NCBI RefSeq assembly: GCF_017301735.1
Contig: NZ_CP071090.1
Coordinates: 10,530,001 to 10,594,000, forward strand
DNA: 64,000 nucleotides
DNA from: Pyxidicoccus parkwaysis
GTDB taxonomy: Bacteria > Myxococcota > Myxococcia > Myxococcales > Myxococcaceae
Direction of reading: 5' to 3'
The position numbers and the translations under genes were made by a program. Below the pieces are notes generated by a model. That model saw only the letters and a program-made list of their open reading frames with translations. It was not told where the DNA came from and did no database searches. Within the stretch, counting starts at the first letter, position 1. Each line of letters opens with the position of its first letter. Shown one piece after another: positions 33,501 to 43,019 of the stretch.

Positions 33501-34378
33501 ACTGGCGCAGAACGCTGGGAGTCATCGCGGCCTCACTCCTTCCCGTTCCGCTGCTGCTCATCATGGGCAGCGTATGGACGGGGGTTCGCGCGCCTACTGC
33601 TGATGACACACGGGTCAGCCGGATGCTCTCCTTCGAGGAGCGCATGCAGCGCGTGACGTACCACCGTCATTGTCAGAAGCCCTCGGACTGCGAGCCACCC
33701 ATGGGCTGCCTGATGGATGCCCGGGTCTTCACCCACTACTGCACCGACAGCCAATGCGTGACGGACGAGCAATGTCCGGACGGCCTCGTCTGCCGTGAGT
33801 TGAGCACCGTGAATGGTGGACCGTTGGTGCGCTACTGCATCCCCCATGGCCTGCGTAAGGAAGGGGAGCGATGCATGGAGCTTCCGCCCGACCGGGATTC
33901 CGCGTGCGAACCCGGGCTCCGCTGCGCGGGCTCACGCAGGAGATGGTGTGGCCGCCCGTGTCGCGGAGATGGGACAACGAACTGCCCGGACGGATTCTTC
34001 TGCGCGGACGTGAAGCCCGAGCCCATTTGCCTGCCGACCTGTGAGGCCCGTGGGTGTCCTGAAGGCCAGCAGTGCATCCGCCATTACGACGGAGCCTCAC
34101 AGTGCGCCGTGGTCTACGGCCCCAACTGTCAGCAGTCACCTTGTCCTGACAAACGCGAGTGCCGCACCTACACCTCGCCCCCCCAGCCAGGGAAAGTATG
34201 GACGGAGTGCATACAGCGCTGCGGCCCCAACGAGCCCTCCTGCCCCGAAGGCTTCACCTGCGAGCGCTGGCACTGCCTCCCGAGCTGCGACCCCAACGGC
34301 CCCAACACCTGCGCCGAGGGCTACCGCTGTGAGCAGGGAAAGCCCGACGAGCCCTGGGTCTGCCAGCCGGACACATAG
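33497..34378 (+). CDS. Cys-rich exported/membrane-anchored protein
   Basis: 293 aa. N-terminal hydrophobic segment TLGVIAASLLPVPLLLIMGS (about 6-25) acts as signal anchor. The rest is a chain of Cys-rich modules of the kind CQKPSDCEPPMGC, CVTDEQCPDGLVC, CPDGFFCADV, CPEGQQCI, CPEGFTCERWHC and CAEGYRCEQG, recalling colipase/Dickkopf-like or EGF-like knots common in myxobacterial extracellular proteins. Translationally coupled to the small lipoprotein upstream. Probably a surface adhesin or scaffold, which is inference. Confidence 0.75.
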   Translation: MNWRRTLGVIAASLLPVPLLLIMGSVWTGVRAPTADDTRVSRMLSFEERMQRVTYHRHCQKPSDCEPPMGCLMDARVFTHYCTDSQCVTDEQCPDGLVCRELSTVNGGPLVRYCIPHGLRKEGERCMELPPDRDSACEPGLRCAGSRRRWCGRPCRGDGTTNCPDGFFCADVKPEPICLPTCEARGCPEGQQCIRHYDGASQCAVVYGPNCQQSPCPDKRECRTYTSPPQPGKVWTECIQRCGPNEPSCPEGFTCERWHCLPSCDPNGPNTCAEGYRCEQGKPDEPWVCQPDT

Positions 34379-34405
34379 CCCTCGCGACTGAAACACCATG
34401 CACTG

Positions 34406-34433
34406 ACGGACCCGTCCCCTCCTCCGGGTCCGT
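34406..34433 (+). terminator. Hairpin terminator
   Basis: ACGGACCCG (34406-34414) pairs with CGGGTCCGT (34425-34433) around a 10-nt loop, 27 bp after the Cys-rich gene. No T-run follows. It probably separates this operon from the PQQ-dehydrogenase gene. Confidence 0.6.
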
Positions 34434-34588
34434 GGCTCGTGACGCGGCCCTTCCACTCGCCGTGGGCCACCCTTCGCTTCCCGACATCCGCTCCAGGTCC
34501 GCCCCTTCCGCGCGCGCGCCGTCGCTCCACCTTCGCGGCTGACGACGCCCTCCAGGCGCGAGCTGTCCTCTCACCGGAGCGTGACACC

Positions 34589-37006
34589 ATGCGGAGCCAC
34601 CTTCTCCTCTCCCTCGCCTGCCTGCTCTGCCTCGCGAGCTGCGCGGAACCCGAGCCCACCGTGGAGCCCCTGCTCCCGGAATCCGCCATCGGCCAGCAGC
34701 GCGCCGCCACGGTGCCTCCCTCCTTCACCGACACCGAAGTCGCCAACAACCTCGGCAGCCCCACCGCCATGGCCTTCGCCCCCGATGGCCGCCTCTTCGT
34801 CTGCGAGCAGGAAGGCAAGCTGCGCGTCATCCAGAACGGCATGCTTCTCGCCGAGCCCTTCGTCACCGTCACCACCGACGACAACGGCGAGCGCGGCCTG
34901 CTCGGCGTCGCCTTCGACCCCGGCTTCCCGCAGCAGCCGTATGTGTATGTCTATTACACGTCCCCCTCGCCGGTGCTCCGCAACCGCGTCAGCCGCTTCA
35001 CCGCCAATGGCAACCGCGCCGTCTCCGGCAGCGAGGTCGTCCTCCTGGAATTGGACCCGCTCACCTCCGCCTCCAACCACAACGGCGGCGCGCTCCACTT
35101 CGGCCGGGACGGGAAGCTCTACATCGCCGTGGGTGACAACGCCCGCTCCGCCAACGCGCGCGAGCTCACCACCCTCAAGGGGAAGATGCTGCGCATCAAC
35201 CCCGACGGCTCCATCCCCACCGACAATCCCTTCGTCTCCAGCACCACCGGCGTCTACCGCGCCATCTGGGCCATCGGCCTGCGCAACCCCTTCAGCTTCG
35301 CCATCCAGCCCGGCACCGGCCGCATGCTCATCAACGACGTGGGCGCCTCGCACTGGGAGGAAATCAACGTGGGCGTCGCCGGCTCCAACTACGGCTGGCC
35401 CGACACGGAAGGCCCCACCACCGACACGCGCTTCCGCGCGCCGCTGTATGCCTATGGCCATGGCACTGGCAATTCGCTCGGCTGCGCGATTACGGGCGGA
35501 ACGCTGTACAACCCCACCCAGTCGCAGTTCCCCTCCAGCTACGTGGGCCGCTACTTCTTCGCGGACTACTGCGGCGGATGGATTCGCGTCCTCGACCCGA
35601 ACACCGCCACCACCGAGCTCTTCGCCAGTGGCCTCGACGCCCCCGTGGACCTCGCCGTGGGCCCGGAAGGCAGCCTCTACTACCTGGACCGCGGCCGGAA
35701 GTCCGTGCACCGAATCCAATACACGCCCAACGGCGGCGCCCCCGTCATCACCACCCAGCCCGTCAACCAGCGCGTCGTCGCCGGCAAGACAGTCACCTTC
35801 TCCGTGCAGGCCACCGGCACCGCGCCCCTGTCCTACCAATGGCAGCACGACGGCGTGGACATGCCCGGCAAGACGGGCCCGAGCCTCTCGCTCTCACTCG
35901 TCGTCCTGTCCGACTCGGGCGCGCGCCTCCGCGTCCGCGTGTCCAACGCCGCCGGCTCCGTGCTGAGCAACGAGGCCATCCTCACCGTGGTCGCCGGCAC
36001 CGCGCCGGTGGCCACCATCCTCACCCCCGCCGTCGGCAGCCAGTACCGCGCCACCCAGGTCATCTCCTTCTCGGGAAGCGGCACGGACGCGGAGGAGGGC
36101 ACGCTCCCCGCCAGCGCCTTCACCTGGCGCGTGGACTTCCACCACGCCGACCACCTGCACCCCTTCATGCCGGACACCTCGGGCGTGAAGAGCGGCAGCT
36201 TCACCATCCCCGACACCGGCGAGACGTCCTCCGACGTCTGGTACCGCATCCACCTCACGGTGAAGGACTCCACCGGCCTCACCCATGAAGTCATCCGCGA
36301 CGTGAATCCGCTCAAGGTGCTCCTCACCCTGGACTCACAGCCGTCCGGCCTGCAGTTGACGCTGGACGGACAGCCGCTCCAGGCGCCCGCGCAGGTGGTG
36401 GGCGTGGTGGGCATGCTCCGCTCGCTGGGCGTCGTGTCGCCGCAGGTGAAGGACGGAGTGACGTATGTCTTTTCCGCCTGGAGCGACGGCCCCCCCGCGA
36501 CGCACGACATCCACACGCCAGCCACGGACACGCGGTACACCGCCAACTTCACCGCCTCCGCCTCCAGCGCGGGCCTGCGCGCCGAGTACTTCGGCACGGA
36601 GGACCTCACCGGCGCGAAGGTGGAGCGCGTGGACGGCACGGTGGACTTCCGCTGGAACAACGGCGCCCCCATGGCCTCCCTGGGCCCGGACGGCTTCTCC
36701 GTCCGGTGGACCGGCAGCGTGGTGCCCCAGTACTCGGAAACCTACACGTTCTACACGCAGAGCAACGACGGCGTCCGGCTGTGGGTCAACGGCCAGCTCC
36801 TCATCGACAACTGGACGCGCCACGACACGACGGAGAACAGCGGCACCATCTCCCTCCAGGCCGGCCGCGCCTACTCCCTGCGGATGGAGTTCTTCGAGCA
36901 CACCGGCGTCGCCACCGCCCGCCTCTTCTGGTCCAGCGCCCACCGCTCCAAGCAGCTCATCCCCGCGGACCGGCTGAGGACCTCCAGCTCCGCCGCCACC
37001 CCCTGA
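34589..37006 (+). CDS. Secreted PQQ-type sugar dehydrogenase with Ig-like and PA14 domains
   Basis: 805 aa. Signal peptide with lipobox LASC (MRSHLLLSLACLLCLASC). Residues about 45-380 form a six-bladed soluble glucose dehydrogenase-like propeller (PTAMAFAPDGRLFVCEQEGKL, GERGLLGVAFDPGF, NHNGGALHFGRDGKLYIAVGDN, GLRNPFSFAIQPGTGRM). Next are an Ig-like module (PVITTQPVNQRVVAGKTVTFSVQA) and another beta-sandwich, and the C-terminus (about 655-795) is a PA14 domain (GLRAEYFGTEDLTGAK, YTFYTQSNDGVRLWVNGQLL). PA14 and Ig parts usually bind carbohydrate. The likely reaction is oxidation of aldose ends, with PQQ supplied externally. The start is set by the signal peptide. Confidence 0.85.
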   Translation: MRSHLLLSLACLLCLASCAEPEPTVEPLLPESAIGQQRAATVPPSFTDTEVANNLGSPTAMAFAPDGRLFVCEQEGKLRVIQNGMLLAEPFVTVTTDDNGERGLLGVAFDPGFPQQPYVYVYYTSPSPVLRNRVSRFTANGNRAVSGSEVVLLELDPLTSASNHNGGALHFGRDGKLYIAVGDNARSANARELTTLKGKMLRINPDGSIPTDNPFVSSTTGVYRAIWAIGLRNPFSFAIQPGTGRMLINDVGASHWEEINVGVAGSNYGWPDTEGPTTDTRFRAPLYAYGHGTGNSLGCAITGGTLYNPTQSQFPSSYVGRYFFADYCGGWIRVLDPNTATTELFASGLDAPVDLAVGPEGSLYYLDRGRKSVHRIQYTPNGGAPVITTQPVNQRVVAGKTVTFSVQATGTAPLSYQWQHDGVDMPGKTGPSLSLSLVVLSDSGARLRVRVSNAAGSVLSNEAILTVVAGTAPVATILTPAVGSQYRATQVISFSGSGTDAEEGTLPASAFTWRVDFHHADHLHPFMPDTSGVKSGSFTIPDTGETSSDVWYRIHLTVKDSTGLTHEVIRDVNPLKVLLTLDSQPSGLQLTLDGQPLQAPAQVVGVVGMLRSLGVVSPQVKDGVTYVFSAWSDGPPATHDIHTPATDTRYTANFTASASSAGLRAEYFGTEDLTGAKVERVDGTVDFRWNNGAPMASLGPDGFSVRWTGSVVPQYSETYTFYTQSNDGVRLWVNGQLLIDNWTRHDTTENSGTISLQAGRAYSLRMEFFEHTGVATARLFWSSAHRSKQLIPADRLRTSSSAATP

Positions 37007-37173
37007 GTCGTCCCCGCCACCCCACCCTCCAGGCAGGCTCCGCGCACGATTCCCTACCTGAATCGGGGTTCAAATTCAGCCCATCCCAGGAAGTCGGGGA
37101 GTCTGGTAACAGACCGACGGGGTCCGGGCTTTCGCGTCCGTCCGGCTGGGGGTGTAGATTCGTGCACCTTCCA

Positions 37174-40100
37174 ATGAGTGGGAACACGCTGCCGCTCGCG
37201 CCGGATGCGCGCTCGCTGGGCAAGTACGAGGTGCTCTGCCGCCTGTCGACAGGCGGGATGGCGGAGATTTTCCTCGCGTCCCAGCGGGGGCTCGCGGGTT
37301 TCCGCAAGCTGGTGGTGCTGAAGCAGATTCTGCCGGACATCCGAGGCGAGGAGGAGTTCGTCCGGATGTTCCTGGACGAGGCCAAGGTGACGGCCGCGTT
37401 CAACCATCCGCACATCGCGCAGGTCTACGACCTGGACATCGCCGACGGCGAGCTGTTCCTGTCCATGGAGTTCGTGCCCGGCGCCACGCTGGTGGAGGTG
37501 GCTCGCGCGTGCCGGCAGGCCAATCACCCCATCCCCATGGGCTTCAGCCTGATGTCGGTGCGCGACACGGCCGTGGCGCTGCACTACGCGCACACCTTCA
37601 CGGACCCGCTGGGTCGTCCCTCCCCCGTCATCCACCGTGACGTGGCGGAGAAGAACATCATGGTGACGTACGAGGGCGTCACCAAGCTACTCGACTTCGG
37701 CATCGCCAAGAGCCTGGCCCGCGCCAGCCGCACCGCCGTGGGCATGGTGAAGGGCACCAGCGGCTACATGTCCCCGGAGCAGATCATGGGCGAGCCGCTG
37801 GATGCTCGCAGTGACTTGTTCAGCCTGGGCGTGGTGCTGCACGAGTGCCTCACCGGCATGCGGTTGTTCTACGCGAAGCAGGCCGAGGCGATGATGAACG
37901 CGGTGCTGAAGTGCGAGGTGACGCCGCCTTCACGCACCAACAAGCAGGTGCCTCCGGAGCTGGACGCCATCGTCATGCGCGCGCTGGCGAAGAAGCGCGA
38001 GGACCGCTACGCCACCACGCTGGAGTTCGCCCGCGCCCTGGAGCGCGCGGTGGGCCCGCACATCTGGCACCCGGAGCAGAGCAGCGAGCTGATGCGCCGC
38101 CTCTTCGCGGACCGGCGCGAGCAGACGCGGCAGTTGCTCATGAGCGGGCAGGCCATCAACGCCGACGCGACGGGGGAGCTCAACCTCGCGAAGGTGCTGG
38201 CCATGGGCTCGGACACCGCGGAGACGCCCCCCATGGCGCCCGCTCCGACGCCGCAGCGTCCCTCGGTGGCGTCGCCTCCGGTGAAGGGCGGGGCGCAGGC
38301 GCGGGCCGTGACTCCGGCCGCGGGGACTCCCGCGGTGAAGCGGCCCACGGTGTCCACGCCCACGCTGCCTCCGCCTCCCGCCGAGGTGGGCACGGTGCGG
38401 AAGTCCTCGTCCCAGGCGGCGCAGAAGCGCGCGGCCGCGCGCACCATGTCCGGTGAGGTGTCGAGAGCACCGACGCCTCCGCCCGAGGCGGCGCAAGAGC
38501 ACTCGGTGGCGCGGACGCAGCCGGGGCGGCCCGCGCTGCCTCCGGAGCACACGGTCCGCGCGCAGCAGGCCCCCTCGCCGCCCGAGGAGAACACGTCCCG
38601 GATGGCCTCCCGGGGTGCCTCGCCTGAGCCCGCGACGCTCCAGGAGGACGCGCCTCGCGTCGAGCCCCGCCGTGGGCCTCGCACGATGGAGGGGATGCGC
38701 GCGGTACCTCCGGCGGAGGAGCCCCGCGCGGATGCACGACCGCGCACCGGGCGTGCCACGCTGGACAACCTGCGCATCACTCCCGCGCTGGCGCCTCCCA
38801 CTCCCGAGCGTGATGCACAGACCGCGATGGTCCGTCCGCCCGGGGGCGCCCTGGAGCGCGATGCGATGACCGCGATGGTGCGGCCTCCCGCGCCGCCCAT
38901 GGAGCGGGATGCGCAGACGGCGATGGTCCGCCCGCCCGCGCCACCCATGGAGCGCGACCTGCAGACGGCGATGGTGCGTCCGCCCGCGCTGCCCATGGAG
39001 CGCGACCTCCAGACGGCGATGATGCGCGCGCCCACGCCGCCGCCATCCGAGCGCGAGGTGCAGACGAGCTCCCGTCCGCCACCGCCTCCCTCCGAGCGTG
39101 AGGGCCCGAGCGCGGGAGCACGCTCGAGCGCACAGGCCGAGCGCGAGGTGCAGACGAACTCCCGTCCGCCTCCGCCTCCCTCGGAGCGCGAAGCCCAGTC
39201 GCCGTCCCGCTCGGTACCGCCGTACGCGGAGCGCGAGCCTCAGTCGCCATCCCGCTCGGTGCCGCCGTACTCCGAGCGCGAGGCCCAGGCGTCGTCCCGC
39301 TCACCCTACGCCGAGCGCGACGCGCAGGCGGGCTCCCGCGCGCCCTCGCAGTACGCGAACCGGGAAGTACCGCCCTCCCGCACGCCCACGCCTTCGTCCG
39401 AGCGCGAGGCGCAGCCCGCCCGTCCTCCTCCGCCACCTCCGCCGGAGCGCGAGGCGCAGCCCGCGATGGCGGCGCGTCCCGTCTATGGGGCCGACCACGA
39501 GATTCCGACCGCGATGGTCCGCCCCCTTCCCGCCTTCGACCGCTCCTCTGAGGTGAAGTCGTCGGGCCGTGGCCACGTGCTGCCCGCGGAGCGCCCGGAA
39601 GAGACCGTCTCCATCACGCCCACGCACACGCCTCGCCGCATCAAGACGGGCCGTCGCCAGCAGCCGCCCCCGCCTCCCGTCTTCCCCGAGCCGCAGGCCC
39701 GCACGGAGCCCGTCCGCGCGCTCGCCAACGGCGAGGACGCCTTCCCTGGAGACGTCGAGGGCGCGGCGTTCGATGACGACTCGCACGTGAGCACCCAGGC
39801 CGGCATCCGCATCCCTCACGGCGAGCGGCGCGGCAGTGCCTGGATTGTCATTGTCGCGGTGCTGGTGCTCCTCGGCGGTGGCGCCGTGGCCGTCATCCTC
39901 GGACTGGACGGCGGACGCTTCTCCAACTGGGTGAAGCCCATCATCGGCATGACGCCGAAGGGCACGCAGACGCCTCCGGCCACGGCCCAGGACAACGCAC
40001 CCACCCCTCCGAAGCCGGCCACGGCCGTCGCCACCAACACGCAGACGCCTCCCGCCGGGCCGACGCCTCCGGTGGACCCCGTGACTGCCGTCGACACGGC

Positions 40101-40575
40101 CACCACCCAACCCGGCACCGACACCCAGGCGAAGGAACCCCAGGCAGTCCCCGCGGAACCCCCGCCCACGGTGGCGCAAGGCGATGCCGCTCCTCCGTCC
40201 GAGGAGCCCCCCGCCGCGACGACGAAGAAGCCGGGCAAGCCCGCCAAGCGCCCCCGCGACACCACGGCCCGCAAGCCTGATTCCCGCGAAGCGACTCCGA
40301 ACACGGGCACCAACCCCGAGCCCGCCGCCACCTCGGAGACCGCCCAGGCCGCCGAGCCCGGCTTCCTCACCCTGGTCACCGAGCCCTACGCCAAGGTCTT
40401 CCTCGGCAGCCGTGAGCTCGGGGACACGCCGCTCTTCAAGGTGTCGCTGCCCTCCGGCAAGCAGGTCCTCAAGCTGGTGGACGGCGGGGGCAAGGCGATG
40501 AAGCTCCCGGTGGACATCAAGCCGGGGGAGACCACCGCCGTGCGCATCCCCCTGGAGATGCTGTCCCGGCAGTAG
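37174..40575 (+). CDS. Membrane-anchored Ser/Thr protein kinase with repeat linker and PEGA domain
   Basis: 1133 aa. Kinase domain about 17-290: Gly-rich LSTGGMAEIF (24-33), catalytic Lys50 in VVLKQI, Glu69, HRDVAEKN with Asp156, DFG at 174-176 and GTSGYMSPEQ. A long Pro/Arg/Glu-rich linker holds tandem repeats of the form ERDxQTAMVRPP (about residues 542-620) that drift into SEREAQ-type repeats. A TM segment (AWIVIVAVLVLLGGGAVAVILG) lies near 887-908. The outside part is Pro/Thr-rich and ends in a PEGA domain (about 1062-1130; GFLTLVTEPYAKVFLGSRELG). Cytosolic kinase, external PEGA sensor. Substrates unknown. Start GTG 37162 is an alternative. Confidence 0.9.
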   Translation: MSGNTLPLAPDARSLGKYEVLCRLSTGGMAEIFLASQRGLAGFRKLVVLKQILPDIRGEEEFVRMFLDEAKVTAAFNHPHIAQVYDLDIADGELFLSMEFVPGATLVEVARACRQANHPIPMGFSLMSVRDTAVALHYAHTFTDPLGRPSPVIHRDVAEKNIMVTYEGVTKLLDFGIAKSLARASRTAVGMVKGTSGYMSPEQIMGEPLDARSDLFSLGVVLHECLTGMRLFYAKQAEAMMNAVLKCEVTPPSRTNKQVPPELDAIVMRALAKKREDRYATTLEFARALERAVGPHIWHPEQSSELMRRLFADRREQTRQLLMSGQAINADATGELNLAKVLAMGSDTAETPPMAPAPTPQRPSVASPPVKGGAQARAVTPAAGTPAVKRPTVSTPTLPPPPAEVGTVRKSSSQAAQKRAAARTMSGEVSRAPTPPPEAAQEHSVARTQPGRPALPPEHTVRAQQAPSPPEENTSRMASRGASPEPATLQEDAPRVEPRRGPRTMEGMRAVPPAEEPRADARPRTGRATLDNLRITPALAPPTPERDAQTAMVRPPGGALERDAMTAMVRPPAPPMERDAQTAMVRPPAPPMERDLQTAMVRPPALPMERDLQTAMMRAPTPPPSEREVQTSSRPPPPPSEREGPSAGARSSAQAEREVQTNSRPPPPPSEREAQSPSRSVPPYAEREPQSPSRSVPPYSEREAQASSRSPYAERDAQAGSRAPSQYANREVPPSRTPTPSSEREAQPARPPPPPPPEREAQPAMAARPVYGADHEIPTAMVRPLPAFDRSSEVKSSGRGHVLPAERPEETVSITPTHTPRRIKTGRRQQPPPPPVFPEPQARTEPVRALANGEDAFPGDVEGAAFDDDSHVSTQAGIRIPHGERRGSAWIVIVAVLVLLGGGAVAVILGLDGGRFSNWVKPIIGMTPKGTQTPPATAQDNAPTPPKPATAVATNTQTPPAGPTPPVDPVTAVDTATTQPGTDTQAKEPQAVPAEPPPTVAQGDAAPPSEEPPAATTKKPGKPAKRPRDTTARKPDSREATPNTGTNPEPAATSETAQAAEPGFLTLVTEPYAKVFLGSRELGDTPLFKVSLPSGKQVLKLVDGGGKAMKLPVDIKPGETTAVRIPLEMLSRQ

Positions 40576-40596
40576 CCCACGCAATCGGCTGCACGG

Positions 40597-40619
40597 GTCA
40601 TGCGTACCCTGGGCATGAC
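40597..40619. repeat. Short inverted repeat before the DUF2807 gene
   Basis: GTCATGC (40597-40603) and GCATGAC (40613-40619) flank 9 nt. The dyad lies between the kinase stop and the DUF2807 lipoprotein start at 40667 and could be an operator or weak terminator. Confidence 0.35.
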
Positions 40620-40666
40620 GGGGCCTGTCGTGGACTCGGGCCCCCGCTTGCGCTGGAGCGTCCCCC

Positions 40667-41401
40667 ATGAAGACCGCCCGCATTCCGTTCCTCGTCTCCT
40701 TCCTCGCGCTCTCCGCCTGTGCCCATGCCGAGGCCCAGGAGACCCAGAAGAGCGACACCTCCGCCCAGAAGGGCGAGCCCCGTGACGTCCCCGACTTCGA
40801 CAAGGTGGCCGTCAGCAACGGCATCCAGGCCGAGGTGAAGGTCGGTCCCAAGTCCGTCCGCCTCGAGGGCCCGTCGGACCTGCTCTCCCGCGTGAGGCTC
40901 AAGGTGGAGCACGGGACGCTCGTCACGGAGGTGGAGCGCAAGGGCATCTTCGGCGGCTTCTCCGGCGGCAAGGTGCACCTCTACGTCTCCAACCCCCGCA
41001 TCGAGGGCGTGAGCGCCAGCGGCGGCAGCCACGTGGACGCCGAGGCCACCGACACCGACGAGTTCTCCGCCGAGGCCAGCGGCGGCGCCGTCCTCTCCGT
41101 GCGCGGCGTGGACGCGCGCAAGGTGGAGGCCGAGGCCAGCGGCGGCTCGCGCGTGAAGCTCTCCGGCCGCGCGAAGGAGATGGACGCCGAGGCCAGCGGC
41201 GGCGCCGAGGTGCTCGCCCTCGACGTGAAGGGCATGAAGACGCTGGAGGCCGAGGCCAGCGGCGGCTCGCGCGTGGAGGCGGATGTCTCCCAGCGCGTCA
41301 GTGGTGACGCCTCGGGCGGCAGCACCATCCGCCTCATGTCCCGCCCCGAGCAGAGCGACGTGGACACCAGCGGCGGCTCGCGCGTCACCTACAAGGACTG
41401 A
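40667..41401 (+). CDS. DUF2807 (GIN-type) lipoprotein
   Basis: 244 aa. Signal peptide with lipobox LSAC (IPFLVSFLALSAC). The mature part is a right-handed beta-helix-like DUF2807/GIN domain with a strict repeat: SASGGSHVDAEA, EASGGAVLSVRG, EASGGSRVKLSG, EASGGAEVLALD, EASGGSRVEADV, DASGGSTIRLMS and DTSGGSRVTYKD. The ASGG turn recurs every 18-24 residues. Such proteins are exported and of unknown role, often near anti-sigma or regulatory genes. It converges on the PhoD gene with 3 bp between stops. Confidence 0.88.
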   Translation: MKTARIPFLVSFLALSACAHAEAQETQKSDTSAQKGEPRDVPDFDKVAVSNGIQAEVKVGPKSVRLEGPSDLLSRVRLKVEHGTLVTEVERKGIFGGFSGGKVHLYVSNPRIEGVSASGGSHVDAEATDTDEFSAEASGGAVLSVRGVDARKVEAEASGGSRVKLSGRAKEMDAEASGGAEVLALDVKGMKTLEAEASGGSRVEADVSQRVSGDASGGSTIRLMSRPEQSDVDTSGGSRVTYKD

Positions 41402-41404
41402 CGC

Positions 41405-42850
41405 TCACGCATCCAGCCGCAACTCCGCGTCCTGGATGCGCGCGCCCTTCCGCTCGAACACCTCCACGCGCAGCACCGGCTCCCTCCAGGTGAGCCGGGT
41501 GAAGTTGCTGACCTGCACGTAGCCGCCGTGCCGCGTGACGACGTAGTCCGACTGTCCGTCGAGGATGCCGGCCTGCTCGTACATGAACTCCGGCGCGACG
41601 AAGGCCGGCGCGGCGAAGGCCGAGGAGATGACGGAGTAGAGGCGGAAGTCCGGCCGCGAGGTGCTGCGCAGCTCGCTCCACAGCGACGCGTGGATGTCTC
41701 CGGAGAGGAACACCACGCGCCGCACGTCGTTGTCGCGGATGAAGTCCAGCAGGTGCTGGCGCTGGAGCAGGAAGCCGGCCCACTTGTCCTTGCGCTCCGC
41801 CTCCATCAGGCCCGCCAGCCTCACGTCCGGGAAGAGCGGCACCGAGGACACCACGAACTTCAGCCCGCCCGCGTCCTGCATCAGCCACTGCTTCAGCGCC
41901 TCCATCTGCGGCGGGCCGATGATTTGCGGCGGCCTCGCCAGGTGGTAGCGCTCCGTGCGCGTGTCCAGCACGAAGAAGCGCGCGGGCCCCACCTGGAAGT
42001 CGTACCAGTAGCGCGTCAGCGTGTTGGTGAGGCCCGGCACGTCGCGCCGCTCCAGCGCGGGCCCGTGCACCACCTGATAGGCGCGGTATGCCTCCATGGC
42101 CGCGAGGAAGCGCACCCGGTTGTCCCAGCGCTTCTCGTCGCTCAGCTTCGGGTCCACCAGCTTGTCCATGGACCAGTTGTCCGCGATTTCGTGGTCGTCC
42201 AGCACCATGTACGTGGGCACCCGCGCCATCAACTTGCGCAGGTTGGGCTGCGTGAAGGCCTCGCGGTACGCGGCGCAGTACTCCTCGAAGGTGCGCGCGT
42301 CGCGCCGCACGTCGGCGTAAATCTGGTCCCCCACCATGAGCAGCAAATCGGTGGGCATGCCGGCCAACTGGTCGTAGACGGTGCCGAAGACGACGTCGCC
42401 CCGGTTGCCCAGGCCCACGACCTCGTCCTCGGACGGGCCCGGGCTGCGGCACGAGCCGAACACGAAGGACAGCTCCGGGCTGCCCGGCTGCCGGGCGGTA
42501 CGGAAGGCTCCGGCCGAGGCCCCTTGCAAATCCAATCCCACCGCGGGCGCCAGCAGGTGCTGCTCCACGTCGGAGAAGAAGTAGCCCACGCGGTACGCGT
42601 GCACCTGTCCGGGAAGGAGGCCGGTGAGGTCGACGCTGCCGGTGAAGTCGTCCTCGGCGCGCAGCAGGACATAGGCGCCCTGCGAGGGCAGGGTGGAGCC
42701 CGGCATGAGGACCTGCGCCACGAGGTAGCAGTAGCGGCCGCCCGGCGGGCGTGAGGGCCCGCCCCGCCCCCACAGGCGCACCGATGTGTCAGTAGTGGCT
42801 CCGACGATGGGGCCCACCGTCACCGGGTAGACCGGAAACGCAATCGCCAT
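41405..42850 (-). CDS. PhoD-like alkaline phosphatase D family protein
   Basis: 481 aa. N-terminal fibronectin-like domain (VGPIVGATTDTSVRLWGRG), then the metallophosphatase core: FVFGSCRSPG, LLLMVGDQIYADV, MVLDDHEIADNWSMDKL, FVLDTRTERY and VVFLSGDIHASLWSEL. These fit the PhoD/DUF7800-type branch of metallophosphoesterases, which hydrolyse phosphomono- or diesters such as teichoic acid or phospholipid. No signal peptide or Tat motif is seen at the chosen start, so it may act in the cytosol or use a non-classical route. It is divergent from the TPR-like gene. Confidence 0.85.
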   Translation of the reverse strand: MAIAFPVYPVTVGPIVGATTDTSVRLWGRGGPSRPPGGRYCYLVAQVLMPGSTLPSQGAYVLLRAEDDFTGSVDLTGLLPGQVHAYRVGYFFSDVEQHLLAPAVGLDLQGASAGAFRTARQPGSPELSFVFGSCRSPGPSEDEVVGLGNRGDVVFGTVYDQLAGMPTDLLLMVGDQIYADVRRDARTFEEYCAAYREAFTQPNLRKLMARVPTYMVLDDHEIADNWSMDKLVDPKLSDEKRWDNRVRFLAAMEAYRAYQVVHGPALERRDVPGLTNTLTRYWYDFQVGPARFFVLDTRTERYHLARPPQIIGPPQMEALKQWLMQDAGGLKFVVSSVPLFPDVRLAGLMEAERKDKWAGFLLQRQHLLDFIRDNDVRRVVFLSGDIHASLWSELRSTSRPDFRLYSVISSAFAAPAFVAPEFMYEQAGILDGQSDYVVTRHGGYVQVSNFTRLTWREPVLRVEVFERKGARIQDAELRLDA

Positions 42851-43019
42851 GGAACGGCCTCCTGTGCCCTACCTGCCTGGCGTGATTCCGAAACAGCCCG
42901 CACCCCTCCGTCAATCGCTCTCCGAGGGGGGAGGCGGCCCGCGACGCGACCCGGCTTGCCCGGATTCGCCCGAAAAGGCTGGAATGCGCCGCCCTCACCC
43001 CCCTGGAGATGAACGCCCG

